Of a stretch of DNA of 64,000 nucleotides, positions 1 to 8,856 are shown piece after piece. Position numbers and translations under genes: made by a program. The stretch is from Okeanomitos corallinicola TIOX110. Its GTDB lineage: Bacteria; Cyanobacteriota; Cyanobacteriia; Cyanobacteriales; Nostocaceae. Every line of letters starts with the position of its first letter. The stretch's first letter is position 1. Location: NCBI RefSeq assembly GCF_038050375.1, contig NZ_CP150886.1, forward strand, positions 2,025,318-2,089,317. Reading direction: 5' to 3'. The notes under the pieces are model-generated. The model was not told the origin of the DNA and did not search any database. It saw nothing but the letters and a program-made list of their open reading frames with translations.

Positions 1-2
1 TA

Positions 3-2024
3 CCTAATGAAAATATTCCTTTGGTGTGGGCGCAAAGTTTATATTTTTTGGGAGAAATGTTGACCGAAGGTTTAATTGCAGTAGGAGATATTGATCCTTT
101 AGGTAGACATTTACGGGTGGGTAAAAATCGGGAAGCAATGGTACAAATTGCTTTGCTGGCAGAAGATGAAGAATTACAATCTGAGTTAGAAGTGTATGGT
201 ATTGAAACTCAAACACCTAACCAAGTAGAACCAATTCAAATTAGGCACGCTGGGGAACTTTCACAAATTTATACGCAAATTGGGCGTAATGATAAATTAG
301 GTTTGACAGGCCGTCCGATGCGGAGGTTGCGGAGTTTGACAATATCAAGAATGTACCGGATTCAAGATCAAACTATTGCTTTTTTACCTACTTTTTTGGA
401 TTCACAACAATTTTATTTAACCCTGGATTACCATTTTTTAGTTGATCAAATTCGTGGTGAGTTAGCTTATATCCAAAAGTGTTGGAGTGATTTAGGTCGG
501 CCGACTTTGACTTTAATGATTACTCGTACCATGTTAGAAACTGGTGCAGAAGCATTATTAGAATTAATGCAGGAACTCAAGGATGGTGTTTGTGGTGGTG
601 TGAAGGTAAAATTAGGCAGATTGAATCAATTAATGCTGACTGCTGCTTTGCAAAGAATTGATTTTCTGGAAGATATTAAGTTATTTTCTCCTCCTGTTAA
701 GGATGCCAAGCTGCGTTACTATCATTTGTTTTCTAATCCTAGTAAAAATTGGCGGTTGGGACATACACAGGAATTTCACATGGAATGTGAAACTAACTTA
801 GATGCTTTGCTGAGTTATTTACGTTCCTCGGAAAATATTTATGAACAAATTGAATTATTGCAAACTTTAAGTCGTTTAAAGGGTTTGGATTTTGAAACTG
901 GTTATGGCGAAGCTGGTTATGCAGTGACAGTGGGAGATTTATTGGATGAAGTTTACACTAAAGCTGGTTCTTTAGGTTTGTGGGCGGTGGTACGACGAGC
1001 TGCTGCTTTAAGACAAATGGTGGATATTGCTTTGTCTGATGCGGTGACAAGTATTTTGGTTTGTGGTAAACAAATTGCTGTGGGTAGGGCTTATAGTGAG
1101 GCTTCATTGATCACTGTACCTATGTCTCATCATGAAATTGCTGAGAAGATTAATAATTTCTGTCGGGAGGATATCCGCGATCGCGTTTTGACTCAAGAAG
1201 TGATGATTTATTTGGGTGTGTTAATTAAGTCAGAACCGGAATTATTTAAGGGACTTTTAACACTGAGAGTTGGTTATTTGATTCTGTTAATTACTAGCGA
1301 ATTAGCCCAAGAATTAGGTGTAACTCAGGATGAAGCTTATGATCATTTGATGCAGCTTTCACCTTATGAAGTTAAGGATCGTCTGGAAAAAGTCTTAACT
1401 AGCTATAGTGGTGTTACTGGTTTATTACGTCAACAGGAATCATTGCATATTAAGCAGAAAGAAAGTGATATTGCTTGGGTGGTGCAACCAGTAATTAGGG
1501 AAGAAATTGAAGTTGAACCAGAAAATTGGCGCAGATATCGTCAAGCAGAAGGGGCAATAAATCGAGTTCCCAAGGACTTTTTTAAACAAGTTTGGTTGTT
1601 AATGCACCATTGTAAAGGGTTGGTAATTGGGGATAAGTTAGAAAGAAGAAATCGCTTGGAAAGTGAGTTGATGATTTCAGAAATGACCGCTGGGGAAAGA
1701 AATTTTGCTCTGAGAATTGAACATTTACTGAATAAAATTGAAGCCCCAGAATATCGCCAAGTCAATGTAGAAGCGTTGATGGAGTTAGCAGCAATAGCAG
1801 CTAATAATCCGAATTTACACATTGAAGAATATATTGTTTTAGATGTTTTAGTTGGTCATGCGGTCAGATTAGCATGGTTAGAAAATCATCCAGAAAGGGG
1901 CGATCGCTATGACGAAGATAAGGGTTTAGCATGGCCTAATTTTTATAATACTTCTCCCAGTGATTGTGCTACTTATATCTTGAAGGCGTTAAAATTCCTG
2001 ACGAAGTTTGAAAGAGATTTGTAA
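3..2024 (+). CDS. Glycoside hydrolase family 15 / phosphorylase kinase alpha-like protein (5' end missing)
   Basis: The frame is open to the left edge of the window, so the true start lies upstream; about 674 C-terminal residues are present. The sequence resembles the cyanobacterial GH15-related proteins that share the (alpha/alpha)6 fold with the regulatory alpha/beta subunits of phosphorylase kinase. The opening segment (NIPLVWAQSLYFLGEML) is the typical Trp/Leu-rich helix of that fold, and the rest is helical without membrane segments. The likely role is in glucan metabolism or its regulation, but the substrate and even hydrolase activity are uncertain because the N-terminal catalytic region is out of view. 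A short palindrome follows 12 bases after the stop codon. Family assignment is fairly secure, function is inference. Confidence 0.75.
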   Translation, partial: PNENIPLVWAQSLYFLGEMLTEGLIAVGDIDPLGRHLRVGKNREAMVQIALLAEDEELQSELEVYGIETQTPNQVEPIQIRHAGELSQIYTQIGRNDKLGLTGRPMRRLRSLTISRMYRIQDQTIAFLPTFLDSQQFYLTLDYHFLVDQIRGELAYIQKCWSDLGRPTLTLMITRTMLETGAEALLELMQELKDGVCGGVKVKLGRLNQLMLTAALQRIDFLEDIKLFSPPVKDAKLRYYHLFSNPSKNWRLGHTQEFHMECETNLDALLSYLRSSENIYEQIELLQTLSRLKGLDFETGYGEAGYAVTVGDLLDEVYTKAGSLGLWAVVRRAAALRQMVDIALSDAVTSILVCGKQIAVGRAYSEASLITVPMSHHEIAEKINNFCREDIRDRVLTQEVMIYLGVLIKSEPELFKGLLTLRVGYLILLITSELAQELGVTQDEAYDHLMQLSPYEVKDRLEKVLTSYSGVTGLLRQQESLHIKQKESDIAWVVQPVIREEIEVEPENWRRYRQAEGAINRVPKDFFKQVWLLMHHCKGLVIGDKLERRNRLESELMISEMTAGERNFALRIEHLLNKIEAPEYRQVNVEALMELAAIAANNPNLHIEEYIVLDVLVGHAVRLAWLENHPERGDRYDEDKGLAWPNFYNTSPSDCATYILKALKFLTKFERDL

Positions 2025-2035
2025 CTTGATCACAA

Positions 2036-2054
2036 GGTTTAGCAATGCTAAACC
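2036..2054. repeat. Dispersed palindrome GGTTTAGCAATGCTAAACC
   Basis: Near-perfect 19-base inverted repeat just after the GH15 stop codon. A longer version of the same sequence follows rtcB at 28773-28796. It could act as a transcription terminator stem, although no T-run follows here. Confidence 0.6.
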
Positions 2055-2245
2055 CAGAGATAAAGGAAAATATTGAAAGTTGATCGTCACTCCAACCACA
2101 ATTAATAAGCTGATATTATCTAAGTTGTGGTTATTAATAAAAAATTAATCTTTACTGGGTTGCATAGATATGTACAGTTATAGTATTTTCCTAGAAAATA
2201 TGCCATAACAAAAGCACAGATACTACTACAATTTGGTGTCTATAC

Positions 2246-2713
2246 ATGAAAAATTCTCAGATCCATTTTAGCGATCGCCTCACGGAAATTGATCTTTACC
2301 AACTTCAACACCTGTTTAATCTTGCCGCTTTTTGGGCAAAAGGGCGTAGTATAAAGGATTTGAGAACAGCTATTGCTAACAGTAAACCAGTTATATCTGT
2401 TTGGAATCAAGAACAATTAATTGGTTTTGCAAGGGCGGCTTCTGATGGTATCTATCGCGCTACAATTTGGGATGTGGTTATTCATCCAGAATATCAAGGT
2501 AAGGGACTGGGTATCAAGTTAGTAGAAACAGTTTTAGCTCACCCAGTCATGCAAGTAGAGCGTGTTTACCTAATGACTACTAACCAACAAAAATTCTACG
2601 AAAAGATCGGGTTTCAAACCAACAGTACAACCACGATGGTACTATACAATCAAACCGATCTTAGTTCTATTCCTACGGGAGAAGTTAAACTTCAGGAATC
2701 GCTAAAGGGATAG
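2246..2713 (+). CDS. GNAT family N-acetyltransferase
   Basis: A 155-residue protein with the GNAT acetyl-CoA binding signature: a beta strand followed by VIHPEYQGKGLGIKLVETVL (residues about 79-98, containing the Q/R-x-x-G-x-G/A loop), then a C-terminal FYEKIGF segment (about residue 117) that is the usual last motif of the fold. It transfers an acetyl group from acetyl-CoA to an amine; the substrate cannot be read from the sequence. The ATG is preceded by a 220-base spacer. Its last 29 bases overlap the 3' end of the convergent kinase gene, so the two are transcribed towards each other. Confidence 0.85.
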   Translation: MKNSQIHFSDRLTEIDLYQLQHLFNLAAFWAKGRSIKDLRTAIANSKPVISVWNQEQLIGFARAASDGIYRATIWDVVIHPEYQGKGLGIKLVETVLAHPVMQVERVYLMTTNQQKFYEKIGFQTNSTTTMVLYNQTDLSSIPTGEVKLQESLKG

Positions 2714-3590
2714 ATATTTGTAATCTAGTCCAATCCTGTGTTACTTCATGGGTGATAGGAGAGGAAATAACTTCTAATTTTCCTCCCATCACTGCTAATA
2801 ATTTCTGATTTAATAATAGTTTCATTCCTGAAGATAGTTCCGGATCTTCCTGATTTGTTACTTCTTTAGATGCAACTAAATCTACTGCTTCACTAGATAT
2901 AACAGCATCACTAGGGACATCTAAACAAATCTGCACAAAATTACTTTTATGCTCCATAGATGCAATATTAGCGGCAAGATAAATACTGCCTTCTTCCATC
3001 TTTAAAATAGCAGTGTCTATTAAGTTTACTAATATTTGGCGTAGCCAGCGCAGATCAGCTAAAACGTAAATTTCAGGTTCTGGGAATGATACATGAAAAG
3101 GATAATTACGATTTGCCGCCAGCATATAAGTTAATTTATGAACTTCCTGAAAAACATCATTTAGCTGAATAGGCTGAAGTTCTAACTTGTTTTTACCATG
3201 TTCTGTTCTGGCAACACTGAGAATTTCATCAATCATTTTCAGTAGTTTAAGTGATCTATCATAGGCTTGGCTGACAAATTCCCTTTCTTCAGCCGGATTT
3301 TCACACAGATCATTTAAAATTAACTGATGTAAACCGATTAACCCATTCAATGGCGATCGCAATTCATGGCTAGTTCTAGCTAAAAAACCAGCTTGAAACT
3401 GGCTCATTTCCCTAGCCATTTCGTAAGCTAATGTCGTTTGGTTTAATTCCTCTAAAATTCCAGTTTCTTCCTGTATTGGGACTGTTTTAATAGGGCTAGA
3501 TACTGTCTTGGGAGTCTGTAAAAATAACTTACAAAGGCCAATTCCTAATCCTATACCTGTTCCTAAATATAGCCAGTTAGTGAAGTTCAT
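2685..3590 (-). CDS. Membrane-anchored histidine kinase-like protein with degenerate ATPase domain
   Basis: 301 residues. An N-terminal hydrophobic helix (about residues 5-25, glycine-rich) anchors it in the membrane. A HisKA dimerisation segment follows with an intact H-box (ARTSHELRSPLNGLIGLHQL, about residues 71-90, phospho-accepting His). The HATPase region is degenerate: the expected N-box Asn is replaced (NLIDTAI) and no DxGxG or GTGLGL motif is visible, so autophosphorylation by itself is doubtful. It may be a phosphotransfer or scaffold protein that pairs with another kinase. No sensor domain is present. It overlaps the convergent GNAT gene by 29 bases and lies 54 bases after the TsaC-like gene on the same strand. 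Confidence 0.7.
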   Translation of the reverse strand: MNFTNWLYLGTGIGLGIGLCKLFLQTPKTVSSPIKTVPIQEETGILEELNQTTLAYEMAREMSQFQAGFLARTSHELRSPLNGLIGLHQLILNDLCENPAEEREFVSQAYDRSLKLLKMIDEILSVARTEHGKNKLELQPIQLNDVFQEVHKLTYMLAANRNYPFHVSFPEPEIYVLADLRWLRQILVNLIDTAILKMEEGSIYLAANIASMEHKSNFVQICLDVPSDAVISSEAVDLVASKEVTNQEDPELSSGMKLLLNQKLLAVMGGKLEVISSPITHEVTQDWTRLQISIPLAIPEV

Positions 3591-3644
3591 AATTTTATAA
3601 AGATAATTTTTTTCTTTTCCAACTTTTCAGGGATAAATTATAAA

Positions 3645-4220
3645 TTATGAGTTAATTGTAATTGCTCCTTGACGTAAAATTTGCCAACCATGACCAGTCC
3701 ATTTAGCAACAGTGGAAGGAATTCCTAAACCTTTATATTCTGTAGATGCTAAAGTAAAAACTTCTGGGAATTGAGTTTCTATTTCTTCTCTATTTTCTAA
3801 AGTAGGTTGTCCTGATAAATTGGCACTGGTTGTAGCCATCGGACCAGTTTGAATTAAAATAGTTTGGGCAATTTGATGATTTGGCACTCTGACACCAATA
3901 GTATTTGGATCATGGGGATTCATAACTTTAGGAACTTTTGTATTAGCTGGTAATACTAAAGTTAAAGCACCAGGCCAATATTGATTAATTACATCTTGCC
4001 AGATTTGATATTCTGCATTACTTCCTTGAACATAATCCCATATATCTTCAGCTTGACCAGCCATTAAAATTAAAGGTTTATCTAAACAGCGTTGTTTAGC
4101 ATTATAAATCAATTGTGCTTGGGCGGGAATGGTAGCTAGTGCAGGAACAGTATCGGTAGGAAAGCTGATCAATTTTCCAGCTTTGGCATTTTCTATTAAT
4201 ACTTCTAGGGAGACATTCAT
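3645..4220 (-). CDS. tsaC: L-threonylcarbamoyladenylate synthase (TsaC/Sua5/YrdC family)
   Basis: 191 residues covering a single YrdC domain, the length expected for TsaC rather than the longer Sua5. The N-terminal ISFPTDTVPALA (residues about 18-29) matches the family's conserved P-T-D/E-T-x-Y/P-G/A substrate loop, and TTSANLSGQ (about 129-137) with PSTVAKW (about 167-173) are the family's later signature loops. Known role of the family: making threonylcarbamoyl-AMP from threonine, bicarbonate and ATP, the first step of t6A modification at position 37 of ANN-decoding tRNAs. YciO-type paralogues share this fold, so the exact branch needs a tree. The start ATG is at 4220. Confidence 0.8.
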   Translation of the reverse strand: MNVSLEVLIENAKAGKLISFPTDTVPALATIPAQAQLIYNAKQRCLDKPLILMAGQAEDIWDYVQGSNAEYQIWQDVINQYWPGALTLVLPANTKVPKVMNPHDPNTIGVRVPNHQIAQTILIQTGPMATTSANLSGQPTLENREEIETQFPEVFTLASTEYKGLGIPSTVAKWTGHGWQILRQGAITINS

Positions 4221-4326
4221 AAATATATGGAGTTACTATAAGAAATTGGAAAACGTTTGGCAAAAGATACCTCAACCATGACAAGGTGGTTGCAAAAGTA
4301 TAAGTCAGGTGGGCTACCAGAGAATA

Positions 4327-5925
4327 TTAAATGTTAAACATTGAAATTTTCTCTGGTGATACAGCAATAAAGTTTAACTGCTGGAAGTTTTCAGGAGAAT
4401 TAACAGGGATTAATTTTTGGATAAAAGGCTGATAATAAAATAATTGATAACCAATACTTTCTAAATACTTTGCTACTTCAATATTGCTACCTTGACTACC
4501 TGCGATATTTTCATAAAGAATTACTGGTTTAAACTGATTTATTAACTGTTTACTCCCCGCTAAAACTGCCATTTCATGTCCTTCTGCATCCATTTTCAAA
4601 AAATCAACTTGCTGAATATTTTCTTGTTCCACTAAACTATCTAAGGTAAAAGAAGGAACTTCTTCAAAAGTACCCGCAGCTATATCTATAGTATCATCAC
4701 TAACTACTTCATTAAGTTCATTGGCAGCGTGTAATAATAATTTGACAGTGCTGTTTTTATCACTTGCTGCACCTACACAAACTTTTACCCAGGGTAACTC
4801 ATTTATTCTAGAGGTTTCTTGCAAACAACGGACACAACCAGAAAATGGTTCAACTGCTAAAACTCGTCCTGTATTTCCGACTTTTAAAGCTGCACTAAAA
4901 GTATAAACACCGACATTTGCACCGACATCAATAATTGTCATTCCTGGTTGGATATAACTGCGCCAAAATTCCATTTCTTTCTCGAACCAATCTTGCTCAG
5001 TTAGTAATACACTGGTGACAATACTTTTTAAACTTGGTTCAACTGCCATGATCAAATTACTTTCAAAAGGCAGATATGTAAATAAACTATCTAATGGTAA
5101 TTGTGTCCATTTCCATTCTGGAGATGAGGCATTAAACTGATAAAAATCACTAGCTGTTTTTAGCCAATAATCTGCTAATGTTACTTGTTGCAAATCTCGA
5201 TGAGCTAAATATAAAGATTGCAAAATAGGTGCGTAATCTGGTTGTAATTTTCTGGCTTGTTGTAAATATAAAATACCTTCTATTTTGCGAGACATTAAAT
5301 TAGCAATCCCTATCTTTAAGCTCAAATTAACTAAATTAGGTAGAGTTTGGTTGGCTAGGTATAGAAACCTCTCGCTGACAGGAGTGTAAAAAGCAATTTG
5401 TGAGCTAGAAATAATTTCACTCAGTAAAACTAAGACTTGCTGAAAAATATTTTCAGATAAGATTTTTTCTAAACACTTTTGATCATTTATTGCTATTTTT
5501 CGCTGATTTACAGATAGATAGATTAAATAATTGTTATTTTCTATTGATACGTTGTAAGCATAATGTACAGCATTAATAAATGCGTTATAAGCTATTTCTA
5601 AAGCCTTTGATTTTTCTCCAATCCAACTATGAATTAATGCTAAATGAGCGGAAAAAATTGGATGTTTATCTATTTCCAAAGCATTATTTAATGCGTCAAA
5701 TGCCATTTCTAAATACATAGAACGCATAGTTAAATCTTCAGACTGTTCTGCTTCAGCCATTGCTACTACCGCGATATTATTCCAGTCAGCAGCATTATTT
5801 GGTTCATCCCAAGAAGTCTGATCAAGAATATGAGCTATTTTCTCTAAAGTCTGATCAGCAACAGATGGTAGGAGATTTTGAAGATAATTTACATAAGAAT
5901 TATCATTAGTAGCTGTAGAGTTCAT
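4327..5925 (-). CDS. FkbM family methyltransferase with TPR-like N-terminal half
   Basis: 532 residues. The N-terminal ~270 residues are helical repeats resembling TPRs (for example around residues 60-110 and 215-265). The C-terminal part carries a class I SAM-dependent methyltransferase of the FkbM type: motif I TIIDVGANVGVYTFSAA (about residues 334-350), VLAVEPF (about 359-365) and VDFLKMDAEGHEMAVL (about 447-462). FkbM enzymes commonly O-methylate sugars or polyketides. TPR-FkbM fusions occur among cyanobacterial surface-glycan genes. A second FkbM gene is at 34579 next to the OGT/pilin block. Substrate unknown. Confidence 0.8.
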   Translation of the reverse strand: MNSTATNDNSYVNYLQNLLPSVADQTLEKIAHILDQTSWDEPNNAADWNNIAVVAMAEAEQSEDLTMRSMYLEMAFDALNNALEIDKHPIFSAHLALIHSWIGEKSKALEIAYNAFINAVHYAYNVSIENNNYLIYLSVNQRKIAINDQKCLEKILSENIFQQVLVLLSEIISSSQIAFYTPVSERFLYLANQTLPNLVNLSLKIGIANLMSRKIEGILYLQQARKLQPDYAPILQSLYLAHRDLQQVTLADYWLKTASDFYQFNASSPEWKWTQLPLDSLFTYLPFESNLIMAVEPSLKSIVTSVLLTEQDWFEKEMEFWRSYIQPGMTIIDVGANVGVYTFSAALKVGNTGRVLAVEPFSGCVRCLQETSRINELPWVKVCVGAASDKNSTVKLLLHAANELNEVVSDDTIDIAAGTFEEVPSFTLDSLVEQENIQQVDFLKMDAEGHEMAVLAGSKQLINQFKPVILYENIAGSQGSNIEVAKYLESIGYQLFYYQPFIQKLIPVNSPENFQQLNFIAVSPEKISMFNI

Positions 5926-6200
5926 ATTTCAGACCTGTATAATTTTAAACTTTAGTTATTTACGGTTAGGATACCCAAAATTTTCTAGCATTTATCATTT
6001 ATTTTGATAAATCTTTACAATCAACCACATAACTACCCAAAATCAGCATCCCAGCGTTGAGTCATTCTCTATCTGATGACTGAAGAGTCAGAAACTGTCT
6101 ATTTAACTAACGTCTTCATAGTCTATAATTCCATCTGTCAGCCTGGGTTTCCTAGTTTCAATTTTAATAAATTAGTATCTAAATCCTGATAGATAAAAAC

Positions 6201-6806
6201 CTACTTTTGTGGCCAACGCCAATTATAACGATTCCATTCATAAATACCTTGAATTTCATACTCAGTCCCATTCAAAAACCGGATTAGACAATTAGTAAAA
6301 TCATCTTGATCCGGTTCATAAATCTGAATTACCATACAAGGAAACCATTCTCGTTGATCAGCATCATTTCCTGGTATCCATTCCCACAAAGCATTAGAAA
6401 CCTCAACGCGATCGCCTATCCTGAGTTTTAAAGCCTCTTCAAAATAAGAATATTTATCAAAATGGTAGTCCTCCACCCGATTTAACCAGGGTAAACCATA
6501 GTGATCACGAATAAACTGCACCTTACCCGAATCTTGCCCCAACAGCCAATCATTTAACAACTGTACTTTCCAAGTGCGGTTTTGCTCCTCCTCCGCTTTC
6601 ACAAACGCCAAAAACGCCTCCAACTCTTCTGGGGTGAGTTCATCCAAAGGATTAGCAGTATCTGATACCCTAGATTTTGAGTTCTTCTGAATTTGCTTGA
6701 TTACTTGCAGCAATATTTGTTTCTGCGTATCACTGAGAGGATAGCCAGCTGCATCACAACGATAAAAAGCTGTTTTCAGGGCTGCTTCAATCTCATCGCT
6801 AGTCAT
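6201..6806 (-). CDS. Conserved hypothetical protein
   Basis: About 201 residues from the ATG at 6806 (MTSDEIEAALK); a TTG four codons upstream is less likely because GGGAG lies just before the ATG. It has no signal peptide or membrane segment. The N-terminal 60 residues are predicted helical with a possible short coiled coil; a middle stretch is Glu-rich (LTPEELEAFLAFVKAEEEQ); the C-terminal half is rich in aromatic residues and Asp (RVEVSNALWEWIPGND, then WNRYNWRW at the end), suggesting a small beta-rich domain. I do not recognise a family. It is divergent from the secreted-protein gene at 6942. Confidence 0.6.
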   Translation of the reverse strand: MTSDEIEAALKTAFYRCDAAGYPLSDTQKQILLQVIKQIQKNSKSRVSDTANPLDELTPEELEAFLAFVKAEEEQNRTWKVQLLNDWLLGQDSGKVQFIRDHYGLPWLNRVEDYHFDKYSYFEEALKLRIGDRVEVSNALWEWIPGNDADQREWFPCMVIQIYEPDQDDFTNCLIRFLNGTEYEIQGIYEWNRYNWRWPQK

Positions 6807-6941
6807 AAGCTCCCGCAAATGATGGTTTCTGTTTACAATTATTGCAAACTTAAATTCAACTCTTCTATCCCTTCACCGGGAACTTTCGGGAATTTAAAGT
6901 TAAAACCTGTCTATACTTTCAGCAAATTTAAGGTGTATTTC

Positions 6942-7373
6942 ATGTTATTACGCTCACTAAAGCTAATTTTCCTCTCTTTTCTCATCTTTTTTTTCACCTG
7001 GACATTTACTATCCCTGCTCAAGCTTTAACAAAACTTAAACTATCTGACTTGTCATATCAAGACTGTCCCCCAGAACTAGCAAAAGGCGCTGTTATTAGT
7101 AGCGGTTCAGCAGCAGCTAATTGTTTTATTGTCACAGGTAAAGCAGAAAATAGCACTTATAAAACAGTTTATGATGCAGATATCTTTGGACGCATTTATG
7201 ATGCCAACAATAACCCTATCTTACAAAATCGTACCCGCTTAGGTTCTATTCCTGAAGTTCCACCAGGTATTAGTGATTTTGAGTTAAGAATATCCGTACC
7301 GGAAAACCAGCCTACTCCTTTAAAACTCAAGCAATTTAAAGCCTCTGGGTTTAGCGGCAAAGTCCGCAATTGA
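6942..7373 (+). CDS. Small secreted protein of unknown function
   Basis: 143 residues from the ATG at 6942, chosen because it gives a classical signal peptide: MLLRSLK, a 17-residue hydrophobic core (LIFLSFLIFFFTWTFTI) and a PAQA cleavage site. The frame is open further upstream but that part is not protein-like and overlaps the divergent gene. The mature ~115 residues contain two Cys (CPPEL and ANCF) that could form a disulfide and a beta-rich pattern (ADIFGRIYDANNNP, then FELRISVPE). It is likely periplasmic or extracellular. The stop codon TGA is also the first three bases of a transposon-end-like sequence (see next feature), so the C terminus may have been altered by insertion. Confidence 0.65.
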   Translation: MLLRSLKLIFLSFLIFFFTWTFTIPAQALTKLKLSDLSYQDCPPELAKGAVISSGSAAANCFIVTGKAENSTYKTVYDADIFGRIYDANNNPILQNRTRLGSIPEVPPGISDFELRISVPENQPTPLKLKQFKASGFSGKVRN

Positions 7374-7404
7374 CACTCACCGCTCTAAAGACACGGGGAT
7401 TTTA
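7371..7404 (-). mobile_element. Remnant of an IS200/IS605-type element end
   Basis: Read on the minus strand this is AAAATCCCCGTGTCTTTAGA followed by GCGGTGAGTGTCA. It closely resembles the right-end hairpin I associate with cyanobacterial IS200/IS605/TnpB elements (CCCCGTGTCTTTAGACCGGGG followed by AGTGTCA). No tnpA or tnpB gene is adjacent, so this is at most a solo end. Confidence 0.4.
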
Positions 7405-7467
7405 CATTCACTGTAGTTTAGACTAAACCATGAAAAATAACCCAGCAGGGCTGAGTTAATCAGAGAC

Positions 7468-7650
7468 TTAGCAAAAGTATAAATAATCTGAGGTATTAAA
7501 CAGCAATTGATGGTTCTTTAAGTAGTCGTGATACTGTTTTTTAACAATGGGGCAAGGGTTTTTACGGTGACGCTTTTTTCCTGGTTGCCAACTAAGGGAA
7601 TTTCCGCGAGCTTTGGGCGCTCTTGTCGCTTTTTCAATTTCTATTAATAA
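7468..7650 (-). pseudogene. C-terminal fragment of a transposase-like gene
   Basis: A 60-codon frame without a start codon. The translation is basic (KATRAPKARGNS, then WQPGKKRHRKNPCPIVKK), a pattern that looks to me like the C-terminal tail of cyanobacterial DDE transposases. Upstream on this strand the reading frame is lost in AT-rich DNA. The 7374-7854 gap otherwise holds only a short inverted repeat near 7438-7460 and no gene. Attribution to a specific IS family is a guess. Confidence 0.35.
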
Positions 7651-7854
7651 AGTAAAAAATTAGTACATAGTTACAAAGAATGATGTATTGATTTATTTGT
7701 AGATAAACTTTATTTTTCTGTAATAATTTCACAGCTATAACTATATAGGCAAGTGAGATTCCCAGCTTTTCACATCAATTTATAAAATTTATAATTTATT
7801 GACAAGATACAATCAGAAGTCGGGGATCTTTTAATTCACAGCGATAACATCCAA

Positions 7855-8856
7855 ATGATAGAAGTTGAACACCTCAGTAAAATATATGGTTCTACCGCAG
7901 CGATAAGTGATATCACCTTTAGCGTAGAACCAGGAGAAATTTTAGGTTTCTTAGGTCCCAACGGTGCGGGTAAAACCACAACAATGCGGATTTTAGCCGG
8001 TTATTTACCAGCAACCAAAGGAACGGCCAAAATAGCAGGGTATGATGTCCATGAAAATTCTCTGGCTATCCGCCAAAAAATCGGCTACTTACCGGAAACA
8101 CCACCTTTATACCCCGAAATGACAGTTGAGGGATTTCTGCACTTTGTAGCCCGAATTAAAGGGATATCTGCGGGCGATCGCCGTCAAAAAGTGGAAGCAG
8201 CTATGCAACGCTGCAACCTGCAAGAAAAACGCAAGGTCATTATTCGTAAGCTTTCTAAGGGTTTTCGGCAACGAGTTGGTATAGCTCAAGCCATAGTACA
8301 CGATCCCCCGGCCATTATCCTCGATGAACCCACCGTGGGACTAGACCCCAGACAAATTATTGATGTCCGCAACCTGATCAAAAGTCTAGCAGGAACACAT
8401 ACAATTATCCTTTCTACCCACATTCTCCCAGAAGTGAGTATGACTTGTAGCCGTGTAGCTATCATCAACCGTGGAAAAGTCGTAGCTACCAATACCCCAG
8501 AAAATTTAATGACGCAGTTAACCGGAGGTTCTGGTTATGAGTTGGAAATTTCTGGAGAACCTGCACTAGCAAAACAGGTATTACAAAATATATCTGGCGT
8601 GATTTTGGTAGAATCAATGCCTACCAGTGATCATTATCGTCCCCATCTGCGGGTAATATCCCAACCAGGAACAGAACCAGGAAAAGATATTGCTGCTGCA
8701 TTAATTCGGGGAGGATTTGATTTATATGAAATGCGAAGGGTTAGCGCTAGTTTGGAAGATGTTTTTTTACAACTAACCACCGAAGAAAAACAATTATCCC
8801 CAGAAACAGAAACCACAGAAACAGAAACAACAGAAACAGAAGGAGAAACCATATAA
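7855..8856 (+). CDS. ABC transporter ATP-binding protein, Gld-like exporter
   Basis: 333 residues. Walker A GPNGAGKTT (about residues 38-46), signature LSKGFRQRVGIAQ (about 135-147), Walker B AIILDEPTVGLD (about 154-165) and the H-loop in ILSTHIL make this a complete nucleotide-binding domain of the ABC-2 export class. The C-terminal ~100 residues form the regulatory extension seen in GldA/NatA-like proteins and end in an acidic Glu/Thr repeat (ETETTETETTETEGE). The stop codon is directly followed by the ATG of the permease gene, so the two are surely cotranscribed and translationally coupled; the GldG-like and DUF4340 genes follow. The substrate is not known. Confidence 0.9.
   Translation: MIEVEHLSKIYGSTAAISDITFSVEPGEILGFLGPNGAGKTTTMRILAGYLPATKGTAKIAGYDVHENSLAIRQKIGYLPETPPLYPEMTVEGFLHFVARIKGISAGDRRQKVEAAMQRCNLQEKRKVIIRKLSKGFRQRVGIAQAIVHDPPAIILDEPTVGLDPRQIIDVRNLIKSLAGTHTIILSTHILPEVSMTCSRVAIINRGKVVATNTPENLMTQLTGGSGYELEISGEPALAKQVLQNISGVILVESMPTSDHYRPHLRVISQPGTEPGKDIAAALIRGGFDLYEMRRVSASLEDVFLQLTTEEKQLSPETETTETETTETEGETI

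Noticed and set aside
6693-6941. N-terminal extension of the secreted protein gene
   Set aside because: It overlaps the divergent gene, is not protein-like, and would hide the signal peptide that starts at 6942.
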